Source: Eulemur rufifrons (taxonomy: Eukaryota; Chordata; Mammalia; Primates; Lemuridae). Taken from it: DNA of 64,000 nucleotides. The stretch spans positions 1,277,501-1,341,500 of the forward strand of contig NC_090985.1 of NCBI RefSeq assembly GCF_041146395.1, read 5' to 3'. A program made the translations under genes and the position numbers. Each line of letters starts with the position of its first letter. Position 1 is the first letter of the stretch. Shown one piece after another: positions 1 to 13,980 of the stretch. The notes beneath the pieces were generated by a model. The model searched no databases and had not been told where the DNA came from. It worked only from the letters and a program-made list of their open reading frames with translations.

Positions 1-239
1 TGTTGGCAACATTATTAACCCATTTTTAACATTTTGTCCCATTTGCTTAGTCATCCCATCATTTTTTTAAATGAACTGTTTAAGAATAAGTTCCATACAT
101 CACATCCCTTTACCATGTAATACTTCACTATATAGTAATAGTTTCTAAGAACAAGAATATTATATAACTACATTACAGTTATCAAATTAAGGAAATATAT
201 GGTTAATATACAGTCCACATTTAGATTTCACTAGTTTTT

Positions 240-700
240 CCAATAATATTCTTTAATAATTTTTTTCCTGCCCAAGATCCAGCCTAGAATCATTCCCTGC
301 ATTTAATTGTCATATCCTTTTATTCTCCTTTAATCAGAACATTTTCTCAGCTTTTTGTGTATGTGTGTGTTTAATGCCATTGATTATTTTTGAAGAGAGT
401 GATAGACCATTTATCTGTAAAGTCTCTCTCAATTTGGCTTTGTCTGATGCATCCTCTGAATTAAATTTAGGATCTGTAGTATGGGCAGAAACGTTACAGT
501 TGTGATCTGTGCTTCTCAGGCCATCACATCAGGAGACACATGTCCACTTGTTCCCTAATCAGTGATGCTAACTTTGACCTTTTGGTTAATATGATATTGG
601 CCAGATTTCTCTACTTGTTATTATTTTTCCTCTTTTAGTAAGCAATCTGGAGGGAGACACTTTGAGACTCAATATATACCAGTCCTCTTCAAACTTAAAT
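240..700 (-). mobile_element. Probable old L1 fragment, antisense
   Basis: Phrases such as CTCTCAATTTGGCTTTGTCTG and GGGAGACACTTTGAGACT are common in antisense L1M-class 3' regions. Divergence is high and the limits are approximate. Confidence 0.35.
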
Positions 701-1204
701 TGACAAAGAATTTTAACATTCATTCTCTGATAGTTTTGCCTGAATCAGTTATTACTAACATGGTGATAATTCAGGTTTTTAATTGGATTTAGACATTTAA
801 TTGCACAAGCTCAGTACTGTGGAAGGGCACCTGGCACGGCTGTTGGATTCCTTAGCTTTAGAAAGTGTTTTGTATTGAATTGAAATTTGTCTCCTGAGAC
901 TTCTGTACTTTGTTTCAAGTTCTGTGCTTTGTACTACATGAGATGAGCCTGCTTCTCTCTTTCTCTAACAGCCCTTCAAAATGTGTGCCTTTTTGTCATT
1001 TCTCTAGGTTAGTTGCTCCAATTTCATATAGTCATTTCTTACAAGAGATGGCTTTCTTGAATTTATAATCACCCTGTTGTTTTCCTGATAATACTTATTC
1101 ATCAGTGTCACACTTAACATAGGGTACCTAAATCTGGATACTGTTAATAATTCCAGATATAGTTTGATCTAGCAGTACAATGGATCACCGTTTGCCTGTA
1201 ATCT

Positions 1205-1456
1205 AGCTTGATGCTTGAGAGCACCAGACTTCAGAGACAGACAGATCTGGCTTCAAGTCCAAGCTCTGCTACTTACTAACTCTGTGATCTTGAACAGGTT
1301 CCTAATATCTCCAAACCTCGGTTTTATAATGTGTAGAGTCGGTATTAGTAATAATAGAACCTGCCTTTTAGGGTAGAGTGAGGATTCAGTGTGCATGTAG
1401 AACTCTCAGATGGTGTCTCTTGTGTCATAAATACTCATTAAATGTTAGTTATTATT
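1205..1456 (+). mobile_element. MIR SINE, sense
   Basis: The element runs through the usual MIR order: GAGAGCACCAGACT, the core with TGCTACTTACTAACTCTGTG, the CTCGGTTTTATAATG segment, and the tail ending near ATACTCATTAAATGTTAGTTATTATTA. It is near full length. Confidence 0.85.
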
Positions 1457-1589
1457 ATGCAGGCAGCATGCTTATGTTTATAGCCCAGGATTGGTACATT
1501 TTGTGTTTAGCTGTTGTATTGTGGTAAAAATCCGAAAATGTTAATAAGTTCTTCTAAAGCAAAGTTAGACTCTTGGAAAAATATTGTAA

Positions 1590-1923
<334 letters not shown>

Positions 1924-1984
1924 TTAAATCTTTTATTGTATATGTACAGTATAAGTAGATTATAAAGAAACATTTGAGTTGTTT

Positions 1985-2270
1985 TGTTTTGTTCATTCTT
2001 AGGGACAGGGTTTCACTCTGCTGTGCAGGCTGGAGTACAGTGGTGCAGTCCTAGCTCACTGGAGCTTTGAACGCCTGGTCTCAAGTGAGCTTCAGTCTCT
2101 GGAGTAGCTGGAGTGCACGCCCCCACTCCTAGCTAATTTTTAAAAATTTTTTGTAGAGATGGAGTCTCACTGTACTGCCAAGGCTGGTCTTGAACTCTTG
2201 GCCTCAAGTGATCCTCCTGCCTCAGCCTCCTGAGTGCTGGGATTACAGGTGTGAGTCACTACACCTGGTC
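1985..2270 (-). mobile_element. Alu, antisense, old and diverged
   Basis: A second antisense dimer directly after the previous one, with CAGGCTGGAGTACAGTGGTG, TTTTTTGTAGAGATGGAG and TTACAGGTGTGAGTCACT. Confidence 0.88.
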
Positions 2271-2309
2271 CATCTGAGTTATTTTGAATAAACCCTAAAA
2301 CATTAAGTC

Positions 2310-2618
<309 letters not shown>

Positions 2619-3087
2619 TTAAAATCATGTTGCTAATATAAATAGTGCATTTATTATGTTCATGAAATTTTAAGGCTTTTTCTAAAATTTACTATAGAAA
2701 TTGAGGCCAATATATGTATTAGGCCAGTGTACATATATATAGGGGAAAAGTAGTTATCTTAGTACTATAGAACATTTTGACTGAAATGAAGTGTACATAT
2801 TTTGTTTGAAATTTACTTATAATTATAGGGGAAAATGCACGTGAAAAAGAAAACCATTGAAACACCTAAGCCTAAAATCTGCCTCTGTGTGTGGCTTCCT
2901 GATACTATTCTGCATTAAAGTGTATACATAATAATGGTGTTAGATTATTATTTAAAACTTAGATTGGATAAGGATATGAACAATAAGTCTATTAAGTAAG
3001 AGTAATGTGTGTCAAATTTTTGAATGGTACTTCATTTTTATCTAAAAATATAACTTTTTAAAAATTTAACCTTTTAAATTAAAATCC

Positions 3088-3165
3088 TGGTCTCAAGTGA
3101 CCCTCCAGCCTCTGGAGTAGCTGGAGTGCGCGCCGCAACTCCTGGGTAATTTTTAAAAAATTTTA
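3088..3165 (-). mobile_element. Short antisense Alu fragment
   Basis: About 75 bases resemble the middle of the Alu at 1985-2270 (CTGGAGTAGCTGGAGTGC followed by TAATTTTTAAAAAATTTT). Confidence 0.65.
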
Positions 3166-4880
3166 TGGTTTATTTCTGCAGTGCAGGTTATCATTGTGAC
3201 TGCCTGTGAATATACATATTTGTTAATGGGATGGAGAAATAGGGATTTTTATCTTGTTTTTGTAGTTCCTAATTTACAAACCTTCTGGTTTTTTGTTTTG
3301 AAAGTTCGAGTAGGATAAAATATTTTCTGTGGGAATGCAGTTTTATTTTGTAGACAAGCCTTCTAACACTTGATTAACCTGTAGTGATAATGCTGCTATA
3401 GACGTTTGAGTGTGTCAGGAAATGGGCTTTAAACCATGGAAAATGTCAGAAACGTGGCTGCTCCTGCTGTTGCGACAGGACTGAGAGCCCCACTCTCCTT
3501 CAGGAGCTGTAGCTCAGGTACGCTCGGGACACTGACGGCTCCACTGACGGTACAAGTGCCCTTTCCTTGGTGGTGGTTTGTTCTAAATAAATTAGCCAGA
3601 CTTTAGAACAACAGAAAAATACTTGCTTTTGCTTACGTTGGGGACAGATGATTATAAAAAGTAAGCCTTACCTAGCCTGTGGCCAGATGTTGAAAGTCTA
3701 TAGGTTGAAGTTACGTACATGTTGTTACATGTTACATTAGTGTCAAATACCAAATGGATGTTTTTATTTCTTAACTTTACCTCAACAACCCTTTGTATGT
3801 AGCTATAATAGTGAAAGCGCTCCTTAAAATTTTAGATGATTAAAATATGGTACATAATAAATTTTAATTGTCTCAACTCTGTTTCATGTTAAATGTGTTA
3901 CAGGAATGAATCTGAAGTCTGCTGCGGTAAAACACTGAAGGCTTTAAAATGTTTTCTTGCATAAAACTCAAACTTTAAGTAGCTGCTTATGAGGATAGGG
4001 AAGGCAGGAAGCTAATGTCTGTCTCAAGACACAGGACAGCTGTTTGCTCATCAACCTCAACTGTGTGAGTAGATTCAAGCCTGTCACCCTATGGAATTGG
4101 GCATAGTAACTTAATTTTTTTTTTTTTTTTTTTAAATTCTTGAAGATACAATTAAGTCAGCATGGTGAGACATTTTTTAGGGTCTGTTTTTTTCTGGTGG
4201 GTAGGATACTGAGGGTGGAGTGGGTGGTAGCTTTTTATTTATAAAATATTTTTGTGCAGTAACACTTACAACTAATGGCATTAATGACTATGCATCTTTT
4301 TTCAGAATTATTGTAAGCATTGAAATCTGCATTACTAAATTTATTATGAAGCAAAAGGTTATAATTTAGATTGCCGTTTATTTTGCAGTTGATTTCAGCC
4401 TTTTGAAATTAATATTTTGACCAAACAAGCATACAAAATATATTTGGGGAATATGATGTTTGATATTATTGTAGAAAAGTACTCCTAGAAATATTTTAAA
4501 TTATAATTAATAATTTTTAAAGTTAATATTTTAAAAAATAGCTTTAATCAGAGAGCATATGCACTTCAGAGTAAAGAAATTCTTGTTTCCTAATGCAGTC
4601 AGAAGTCTTTTAAACTTGCCAATTTTATTTATTTTTTTCCTATCCGCTAGACCACAAAGACCAATTTTATTTTTTAAAGTGCTTTGATAATGTAAATCCC
4701 TATTTAAAAAATTCTTTTTCTCTTACTACAAATTACCACCTTAAGAATCCATTTTGGGGGGAGTGTCTTTTTTTCTGCTTCCTCCCTTTTTTCCTTCATG
4801 GATGTAGGAGTGAGACTCTTAATTGGATGTTTTTTTTCTCCTGCTTTAGAAGAATGCATGGTTTGTACAGATGGGGTAAC

Positions 4881-5254
4881 TAAAATATAAAACGGAGGCC
4901 GGGCGCGGTGGCTCACGCCTGTAATCCTAGCACTCTGGGAGGCCGAGGTGGGCGGATCGTTTGAGCTCAGGAGTTCGAGACCAGCCTGAGCAAGAGCGAG
5001 ACCCCACCTCTACTAAAAATAGAAAGAAATCATATGGACAGCTAAAAATATATATAGAAAAAATTAGCCGGGCATGGTGGCGCATGCCTGTAGTCCCAGC
5101 TACTCGGGAGGCTGAGACAGGAGGATCGCTTGAGCTCAGGAGTTTGAGGTTGCTGTGAGCTAGGCTGACGCCACGGCTCTCACTCTAGCCTGGGCAACAG
5201 AGTGAGACTCTGTCTCAAAAAAAAAATAAAAATAAAAAAATAAAATATAAAACG
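4881..5254 (+). mobile_element. Lemur-type full-length Alu with intact target-site duplication
   Basis: The element starts GGCCGGGCGCGGTGGCTCAC at 4897. It carries the strepsirrhine linker (CATATGGACAGCTAAAAATA and on) between monomers and the right arm GTTGCTGTGAGCTAGGCTGA, and ends in an A-rich tail. The 14-base duplication TAAAATATAAAACG flanks it at 4881-4894 and 5241-5254. Low divergence and perfect duplication mark a fairly recent insertion. It is the main lineage clue of the window. Confidence 0.95.
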
Positions 5255-7279
5255 TTGTATTGAGCAAAATGATGAGCATGTAAAGATTTATAAGATTTTG
5301 TTAACTGTGTAGTGAGGCATGGAGTAGAAGGAGACTTGTTTGGAATGGTGTATTTGCACTAAGTTGAAATTACTTTCTCTTTCATACCACAAATGTGTTG
5401 GCTGGAGGAAAATCAAAGTAGCCTGTCTTTAGAATCAGTAAGTGAGAAGACATTTGAAACGTGAAGAGTACACATTGAATGTGGATATTTTTATGGAAGT
5501 AGTCAAAGGGTGTGTGGCAGAAATGAAGGAGCGAGAGATGCAGCTGCATTGAAAACTGGTGAAAAACTCAAAGGTTTCAGAGTGCCCCATTTTCTTCCTT
5601 TCCGTATTGGTCAGTGGACTTTTAGTACTGGGTGAGTCTCCAGAGGTTGCCTAGTTCCTAACCATTCCGTAGCTCTGGAGAGGAAATATTAAAATCTCCT
5701 TGTTTAATGATGACAAGCCTCACTTTAGTGAAATTTTAAGGTCTGTCACATGAGATTAACTCTCCAGTTACAGTCATTTGGCTGTAAAGCCAAGTTTAAT
5801 TTGGTGCTGCTATTTTGTGTACAGTACTTCAACACTCTTCTCTCCTCTCTCTTTTTTAATTAGTGTCAGAAATAAAGAAAATTGAAGGTGAAAGAAGTCT
5901 TTGGAACATACTAATGAAGCTTTGGTTTTTAAAATGAGTTCAGGCAGAAAGGACACACAGTGGGAAAGGGAGAAGCTTTTATAACTATAGAGGATTTTAG
6001 GGAAAATTGTGTGATAGTAAATTGGTCCCAAATTTCCTTTTATCTCTCTGAGATGATTCTGTGTGTTCTATATTACTCTTCTATCAAGAGGGTAGAGGAA
6101 AGTGCTAAGAAGCTAATTAACTTCACTGGGATATCAAGTACACGTAGGAGTGTGTGAACACCGTACATCAAGCTCTTCTACTCTTTCCCCTCTCTCTCTT
6201 CCTACCCTTTCCCTTACCAGAGTAGCATGGGCTTCTCGTTGTTCCTGTACCCACTCCTGTGACAGAGTTTTACCTAGATTTGTGAAAGTAGTTTAGCTTC
6301 TTTTATGTTGCATTGTGCAGATGAGTAAGATGACGTTTCTGGGCTTTGTAAGGCCATGTCACATGTTTCAGTCCATGGTCTGTAGAGTCAGGCTGCTAGG
6401 AAGAATAGAGTTAAATGAATGGCTTCTAATTAGCAAAGAGGCCCTAATGGGCATGGATTTTATTTATTGACGGTATTTCTGAATTCTTATTTTTTCTACC
6501 ATTTTACCTTGGATTGACTATTTCTGCTTGCTTTTGATATTATTGTACAGCATGGATTTCTAAAGTCACCTTGAATTCTGTTCAGAACAATGTAAGGTAT
6601 ATGAAAATGGTAGTAAAGTATTTAATGAATAGCGTTTGTTTACTGTTTCATTCTAGAATAATGGGATTTCCCATTGCCTGTGGGTTTAAATTCAGACTTC
6701 TTAGCATTGATAGCTTCCCTGATGTGTCCTCACTCTGTTTTTAAGATCGTTTCCCACCATCCTATATTCCAGGCACGCAGAACTCTCTGCCCTGATAAAC
6801 CACGTACTTTTATCCTCTCCCACAATTATAAATACTGAGCATAAGCACTTAGTAAATTTCTGTTGGCACGCATCCAGAATAATTGATACATCATTTCATA
6901 AACTTTTGAGAGGAGGATTTTAGAAACAATTCCCTCACACTTTTAATCAAAAAAGTGGGATCCCGTCAGGTGGGAGTGTGGCGTACTCGGAGGGCTCCGA
7001 ACAAGCGGTTATTTTCTGTGTGGCAAGGAGGCCTTTTATGAACCTTGAGAAGAAAAGTAAATGAATGTCCATGAATGTGGAAGCCAATGGGAAAATTCAA
7101 ATGGATTTCCCCTCTTTTTGCAAAAAAAGGATATTGGGTGGCCTTGTGCTGGTAAAAACCGTGCTGGTTCTTTAAGGTATGCAATATGGAACCTAGGTCA
7201 GTTTGAGAATATGAAATTGACTGCAATTTAATTTTACTCATAAAATTACTATTTGGTATGCTAAATTGGGCAAGTTGCT

Positions 7280-7651
7280 AAATGAACCTATTTCTTTTTT
7301 TTTTTTTTTTTTTTGAGACAGAGTCTCACTCTGTTGCCCGGGCTAGAGTGAGTGACATGGCGTCAGCCTAGCTCACAGCAACCTCAAACTCCTGGGCTCA
7401 AGCGATCCTCCTGCCTCAGCCTCCCGAGTAGCTGGGACTACAGGCATGCGCCACTATGCCCGGCTAATTTTTCTATATATATATTTTTAGTTGTCCATAT
7501 AATTTCTTTCTATTTTTAGTAGAGACGGGGCCTCGCTCTTGCTCAGGCTGGTCTCGAACTCCTGACCTTGAGCGATCCACCCGCCTCGGCCTCCCAGAGT
7601 GCTAGGATTACAGGCGTGAGCCACCGCGCCCGGCCAAATGAACCTATTTCT
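7280..7651 (-). mobile_element. Lemur-type full-length Alu, antisense, with intact target-site duplication
   Basis: It starts with an antisense T run, then GAGACAGAGTCTCACTCTGT, the linker in reverse, and ends GTGAGCCACCGCGCCCGGCC at 7635. The 16-base duplication AAATGAACCTATTTCT is at 7280-7295 and 7636-7651. Confidence 0.95.
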
Positions 7652-7929
7652 GAGTGGACTGAATTGAAAAAGATGCCCAAAGGCTTGGAACATGAGGCCA
7701 GGTGTTTGTTTAGTGCACAAACGGTACAGCCGTATGTAGTGGACCCTGCTGCCAGACCTGGGTCTCTTCTTGAACAGCAAATTCACTTTCTTTAAAAGGA
7801 GCCTTTCTGGTTTCTTGCCTTCGGATGAATACTGGGCTGCCAGTGGTGGAGTGATGGTACGATGGCCGCTCCGTGCGTGCACTGAGCAAATACTGCATGC
7901 CTGTCATCTGTGCACAAAATGGACAAAAT

Positions 7930-8430
7930 CCCCGCCGTTATGGAGGCAACATTTTAGTAAAGGAAAGGCAGACAAAATAAGTACAATTTAATAGTAAATT
8001 AAGATAGGATAATGGCATTAAAGAAATATGAAACTAGAAAGGGTTGTAAAGGATGCTGTGGGCAATTTTAAACAGGGCAGTAAGAGAAGGCTTCCCTGAA
8101 AAGGTGACATTCGAGTAAGGACCTGCAGGAGGTGGGGGAGCCTAGTCGTAAGGATTTGTGGAGAGTAGAAGGAAGAGCAGGTACCAGGGCATCGAGACAG
8201 GAACGTACCTGACACAACAGGCAGCATGTAGGACGGGTCGGAGTGGAAGAGTAAGTCAAGTAACGGGGACCAGATGCTGAAGAGCCTTCAAGTCATGGTA
8301 AGGAGCTTGGCTTTTACTCTTCGTGAGTCAGGAAACCATTAGAGGATTTTGAGTAAGCAGGCAACATGCCTGGTTTAAATTTTAACAGGATCACTGGCTG
8401 CTGTGTTGAAAATAGACTACAAAAGGGCCA
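7930..8430 (-). mobile_element. L2 LINE 3' portion, antisense
   Basis: Reads as reverse L2: GAGAAGGCTTCCCTGAAAAG, GGTGACATTCGAGTAAGGAC, TTGGCTTTTACTCTTCGTGA, ATCACTGGCTGCTGTGTTGA. Ancient and diverged. Confidence 0.7.
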
Positions 8431-8479
8431 GAACAGAAGCAGGGAGACATATATAGTAGTAACTACTAGTTGTCAATTG

Positions 8480-8900
8480 CTGTGTAAGGAGTCACCAGAA
8501 TTTAGTGGCTTAAACCAACAAACATTATCTCACAGTTTCTTTTGGGAATATAGGAGTGGCTTAGCTGTATGGTTTTGGCTCAGGGTCTTCCCTGAGGTTG
8601 CGGTCCAGATGTCAGCCAGGGCCACAGTCGTCCACAGATTTGACCAGAGGTAGAAGGTCAGCTTCCAAGGTCTCTCGTATCTCCGTTGGCCAGAGACCTC
8701 GGCTACTCTTCATACATTCCTTTACGACGTGGCAGCCAGCTTTCCCAGAGTAAGTACCGAGAGAGAAAGCAAAGCAGAAGCCACAGTGGCTCGTCTGACC
8801 TAGGCCTGGGAGTGACAAACCGTCACTTCCATTGTGCTCTATAGTCTCCCAGACCAACACTGCTGCGTGGGGGGACTGCACATGGCCTGAATACAGCAGG
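8480..8900. repeat. Ancient interspersed repeat, family not named
   Basis: The wording TTGCTGTGTAAGGAGTCACC, TTAGTGGCTTAAACCAACAA, TTATCTCACAGTTTCTTTTG recurs widely in mammalian genomes as a transposon-derived repeat. I cannot assign the family with confidence. Confidence 0.5.
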
Positions 8901-9428
8901 CTCCGGGAGGTTGGGGGCCACTCTGAAGGCTGGCAACAAACAAATAGAAAATGAGATTTTAAAATAAGATACTATTTATAGATTTTAAACAAATTCCTAG
9001 GAATACCTAAAAAGAGATAGGGAAGACCTCTTCACTGAACACTGTAAAAGATCATTGGAAACCTAAAGACTTAAATAAATTGAGGGGAATCTACAGTGTA
9101 TGCACATCTGGAGATGTGACACAGTTCCAATCAAAATCCTATTTTTTTTAAGTAGAAATTGACAAACTGTATCTAAAACATATGGAAATATAAAGAGCCA
9201 AAAATAGCCAACAAAATCATGAGGAAGAACAAAACAGGTACCAGATATCTGAACCAAAGCTGGTGTAAGATATCAAAAAACTGTAGTAATTTAAAACAGG
9301 GTAGACAGACCAGTAGAACAGGATTGAGACCCAGGCGCGCACGGCGCCCGATGTATGGGCAAAGGCGAGACTGCAGTGTCCTAGCAAAAGCAGGATCTTC
9401 TCAGTGCACGGTTTTGGGTTAATTAGGG

Positions 9429-9468
9429 GTGTGCGTGTGTGTGTGTGTGTGTGTGTGCGCGCACGCGC
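9429..9468. repeat. (GT)n/(GC) microsatellite
   Basis: About 40 bases of alternating GT then GCGCACGCGC, an alternating purine-pyrimidine tract. Confidence 0.95.
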
Positions 9469-9954
9469 AAATAAATACATGCAGAAAAACGTGCATCTTA
9501 ATCTCTGCCTGATTCCATACCAAAAAATCAACTCCAGATGGATTACAGATCTAAATGTGAAAGGTAAAATAATAAAGTTTAGAAATAAAATATAGCACAT
9601 CTCTATGACCTTGGAGTAGAAAAGAGCTATTAAATAACATGCAAATGGCACTAACTATAAAGGAAAATTATTAACAAAATTTAAATTAAGATGAATTTTG
9701 GTCTATGACACAATTAAAAGTGGAAAAGACAAGCCACAAAGTGGAAGACATAATAAGCAAAGGCAAACAATCCAACAGAAAAAACGCACAGAAAACTTAA
9801 ACAGGCACTTACCAGAAGAGGACCCCCAAATGGCTAGTAAGCATATGCAGATGTGCTCAGCAGCAGTAGTCTTAATGACAGTGAAAATTGTAAGACTGTA
9901 ATGAGATATCACTCCATACCCACAAGAATATTTAAAATAGAAAGGCAGATATGT

Positions 9955-10270
9955 TAATTTCTTAGAGCTACTGTAACAAATTAATATAAACTAGGTGACT
10001 TAAAAACAAAGAAATTTATTCTCTCATGATTCTGGAGTCGAGAAGTCCAAAATCAAGGTGGTGGTGTGTGTTTATCTCAAAATCCCTTTGCCTCTTTTTT
10101 ATAAGGATACATGTGATTGCATCTAGGGCCCATCTGCATGATCCAGGATAAGAGCCTCCTCCCAAGATCCTTAATTGAATCATATCATTTGCCATAAAGG
10201 GTCGTATTCTAGGTTCTAGGGATTAGGACATGGGTGTGTCTTTGGGACCACCAGGAGAACAGACGGTACT
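9955..10270 (+). repeat. Interspersed repeat nested in the L1 fossil
   Basis: It contains TTAGAGCTACTGTAACAAAT, AGAAATTTATTCTCTCATGA and AGTCCAAAATCAAGGTGG, a widespread mammalian transposon-derived sequence. It interrupts the L1 at 8985-10880, so it inserted later. Family not named. Confidence 0.55.
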
Positions 10271-11784
10271 AGTGTTGGTGAGCGGAGGAAAACCAGAATG
10301 CTCGTACATTCCCAGCGGAGTGTAAATTTGTGTAACTATAATATATTGGGAAACTGTTCGGCAGTATCTGCTAAAGATAAGTATACCCCAGGACCTAGCA
10401 TTTCCATGCCTAGGTGTGTGTGTCAGTCAGAAGACACATAAAATAACGTTTATAACTGTAATATTTGTACTAGTCCTAGACTAGAAAGTTCTGAAATCCC
10501 CATCAACACTAGAAGGGGTAGTGGGTTGGTTGTTAATACAGTAGGATACACCACATAGCAATAAGAATGAACTACAATTACATACAACAGCATGGTTGAT
10601 TCTCACAAATAGTTTGAGAGAAGCTAGACACAAAATGCGTGTACACTGTATAATTACATTTATAAAAGTTCAAGAACAGGAAAAGCTACTAATCTTGGGT
10701 GTTAGAAGTCAGTGTAGTTGTAATTCTTGTGCAGGAGTGGGTAGTAACTGGAAAAGGCATGAAGAAGCCTTTGGAGTATGTTCTGCTTTTTGATCTGGGT
10801 ACTAGTTACACAGTTGTGTTCAGTTTGTCAAAATTTAAAACTTACATAGGACTTGTGTACTTTTTATATGTTAAAAAGAAAAATAAGTGGGAATTGTTGG
10901 TAGCTACTTTTGTAGGTTTCTTTACTATAGGACATCTTTGGATTGAACTAATGGAGTGTCTTCATTTTGATTTGCATTGGTTATTCAGTTAGGTTTGAGA
11001 GTTTTAGTAAAGCAGCATTTAGTAATTGCTTCTGATATTTCTAAGGACTTTGAATTGCAGGTGACAGCAACCCAAATCAAACTAAAGTAAAACCAGAATT
11101 TTGTCTCATATAACTGAGGAATCTTAAGGAGTGAAGCTGACCTCAGCAAGGTGGATGCAGGACTTCGTCCCTTTCCAGGTGTGGCTTTCTGCACCCGCCC
11201 CGCCTTGTGCTTTGCTTAGGGAGGCTGCTTCTGCGTTTGGGCAGAGATGGCCACCAGCAGCACCAGGCTGGCATCGTGTTGTCTGACGACTGGTGATCCC
11301 ACAGAAAAGTCTGCCCTTTTCCCAGTAGTACCCGTGAAACGCAGGGAGCACTGACTGGCTCAGCTTGAGTCACATGCCCAGGCCTGGCTCACGTGTTTCC
11401 CTCTGAGCCAGGTCGGCCCTGGGAAGGGTCGAATCAGGCCTGCCCAGAGCAAATGAAATGGAATGGTCTTCCTGCAAGAAGGAGAGGTTCTGTAACCTAC
11501 AAGGACAAGGAAGGAAGACATACCAGGCAGACAAAAACTGTCAGTTTCACTAACACAGATACCCTTCAGGTTCAATTACTGAATGATTTCATAATTACTA
11601 AGACACCACAGATTGTTTTAGCCTTGGTGTGCTAAATTGAGGTGGGTTTGTGCTGAGAGCATGTCTGTCATTCATCACGTCGTGTCATAGCTGTAACTCT
11701 CCGTGTGAACCGTGCTTGGAGATACAGATTTGGGTGAGATACTGCCTTTTGTAGTCCTTTCCCCTCTGTGGTCGATGAACATAC

Positions 11785-12005
11785 ACAGTCATCCCGCGGT
11801 ATCCATGGGAGACCGGTTGCGGGATGCCCCTCCTCCCCCGAGGATACCAAAATCTGTGGACGCTCAAGTCATGCCCTTGTGGAACCTTCAGATGGGAGAA
11901 GTCAGTCTTCCGTGTCGCAGGTTTCACGTCCTGGGAGTACCGTACTTCCCATCTGACGCTGCTTGAATCTGCAGATGCAGAACCCACGGGTGCGGTGACC
12001 AAGAG
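11785..12005 (+). mobile_element. MER2-like Tigger-derived DNA transposon
   Basis: It begins CAGTCATCCCGCGGTATCCA and contains GGATACCAAAATCTGTGGAC, the hallmark MER2 5' region. The right part carries the reversed terminal sequence (CTGCAGATGCAGAACCCACG). Confidence 0.8.
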
Positions 12006-12289
12006 TACTTAACCAAGAGACGCCTAAGGCCTACCAAGAGTAAATAATGCTTAAAATTGATATTCAGCTTTGGATCAGAGAGTCCTGCAGTTAATAGTAC
12101 CTGTGCTCCGGTCCTGTCTCTCTGCCCCGCCCCCATCATCTATCATTGCATATTCAATTTAGGGTTGTTAAGCTTTTGGCTCATCACCTATTTTTGTACA
12201 ACCCATGAGCTAAGAATGGTGTTTATATTTGTTGAGGGGAAAAATCAAAAGAATAACATTTAGTAACATGAAGATTCTGTGAAATTCAA

Positions 12290-12475
12290 ATTTTAGTGGC
12301 CATTGCTATAATTTTCTTGGAACATAGCCATGCTTTTTTGTTTGCATATTGTCTGTGGCTGCGTTTGCATGGCAACAGTAGAGTTTTGAGTAGTTGTAAC
12401 AGAGACTGTATGGCCTGCAAACCCTAAAATATTTACTGTCTAGCCATTTCCAGAAAACTTTGCCAACCCCTGTTT
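12290..12475 (+). mobile_element. Nonautonomous DNA-transposon fossil, hAT-like
   Basis: It includes TTTTCTTGGAACATAGCCAT, ATTGTCTGTGGCTGCGTTTG, CAGAGACTGTATGGCCTGCA and AACTTTGCCAACCCCTG, a very common mammalian short DNA transposon. Class is from memory; family name uncertain. Confidence 0.65.
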
Positions 12476-13847
12476 TAAAGACTGTTGTGCAGAGTGCAGT
12501 TAATGAGAACCACCTAAGCTAGGAAGGCCGGTCAGAGTTACTCTACTAATAAAATCTGTCTTCAGTGGCCTCTTTCAATCGAGTTTATCATACCAGTCAA
12601 TGGAAACTTTCCCCACAGAAATAACTGGAAAAATGAAGTTTGTATTTGCTGGAATTAACTTTGGGTTTTCTTGTATTTATGTAGTCAGCCTAGTATGTTG
12701 GAAATGATGAATTAATTATTTGTTGGGAGGGAATACGTAGTATCCCCAGATGTTGTCCTCATGTTAGCCGGACTAGCACCTTTTGTCCTTCAACCCGGGC
12801 AGCAGCAGGGAAGACAGCCTGAGGTGGGGAAGTGGGGACTGCCACACACAGAGCCACAAGCACCCTCAGTACAGTGGGAGCCCTGGTCCCAAGTCCCCAT
12901 TCTTTTATCACAGTGAGTAGCATTCTTCCCACGTGTTTTGTAGCAAGTCATATTTTCTGATCTATTTGCTTTATGAACTTCCTTGGATTTTTTTGTCATT
13001 TCTGCAAAGGCTCCTGCTCCTCCTCCACCCCATACGACAGATGGGGAGCCAAATTCTCAGAACTCTGGGGACTTACTGTGTGCCACCAGGAATGTCAAGG
13101 ACCTAAGCCAGATTCGTGTTTTGATCAATTATTATTATAAAAGTTAAAGTTATACTGGGATGGTACCATAAATTCTACTTTGGTCTCTTCTGAGATCTCC
13201 ATCTGATACAATTGCAAAGAGAATTAGCTAATTCTGAGTGAGTAGTTTCCCGCTGATTAAAAGAAGGCAGGGGGCAGGAGGGGCTTGTCTTGCCACTTTG
13301 TGCTGTGGTAGGAGTTCAAAGTTTAACGTAGTTCTTATTTAACTCAACATGTTATGTTTCTTTTTCTTCTTGAAATTAATAGTGACAATCCCAAATTGAC
13401 AAGATCATAGACGTTAACCTAAGGATTAAAAAACCTAAGATTGGTCGGGTAACTAAAAGTGAAGGTGGTCTCGAATTGGAGAGTACGAGGCCCTTAACCG
13501 ATGGGTTTTAATTTTGAAAACACGAGTCCGATCTTGTCAGGCCTTCCTGTTTTTCAAGAGAAGCTGGAAATCTGGAATTTTCATAAGATATTCCCTAATT
13601 TTTAAATGCTAACAACTAATTTTTTAAAAAATTGTTAGGTGCTGGCCAGTCAGACATGGCTGTGGATCAGATTTAACTCAAGTTTTCTAGTTCACAACTT
13701 CTCTAGACTAACTCATCACTATAAATTATATTTTCTCCCTATTTCTTTCAGGAAGAGGGAGAAAAACAATGAAATGAAAAAACTACTGGTTGTTTTTGCT
13801 GAATAACTGTTTTAATATATAAATTATGAATACTGCAGTGTGAAACT

Positions 13848-13980
13848 TTTTTTTTTTCCTAAGAGACAAGGTCTTACTATGTTGCCCAGGCTGGTCTGGA
13901 ACTCCTGGGCTCAAGCGATCTTCCTGCCTCAGCCTCCCAAGTAGCTGGGACTACAGGTGCACGCCACTGTGCTTGGCTTA
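13848..13980 (-). mobile_element. Monomeric Alu-related SINE (FLAM-like), antisense
   Basis: A single antisense monomer: T run, CTATGTTGCCCAGGCTGGTC, AAGTAGCTGGGACTACAGGT, ending CACTGTGCTTGGC. Confidence 0.75.

Larger units (their letters stand above)
8985..10880 (+). mobile_element. Old L1 (L1M-class) ORF2 3' part to tail, interrupted
   Basis: Fragments of L1 ORF2 are legible (CAGTTCCAATCAAAATCCTA; later AATGAACTACAATTACATAC). The element is broken by a (GT)n run at 9429-9468 and by a separate repeat at 9955-10270. No open frame survives. Confidence 0.6.

Noticed and set aside
4961..5158. 65-residue open frame, repeated almost identically on the minus strand at 50151-50348
   Set aside because: Both are the same stretch of lemur Alu elements, not a gene.
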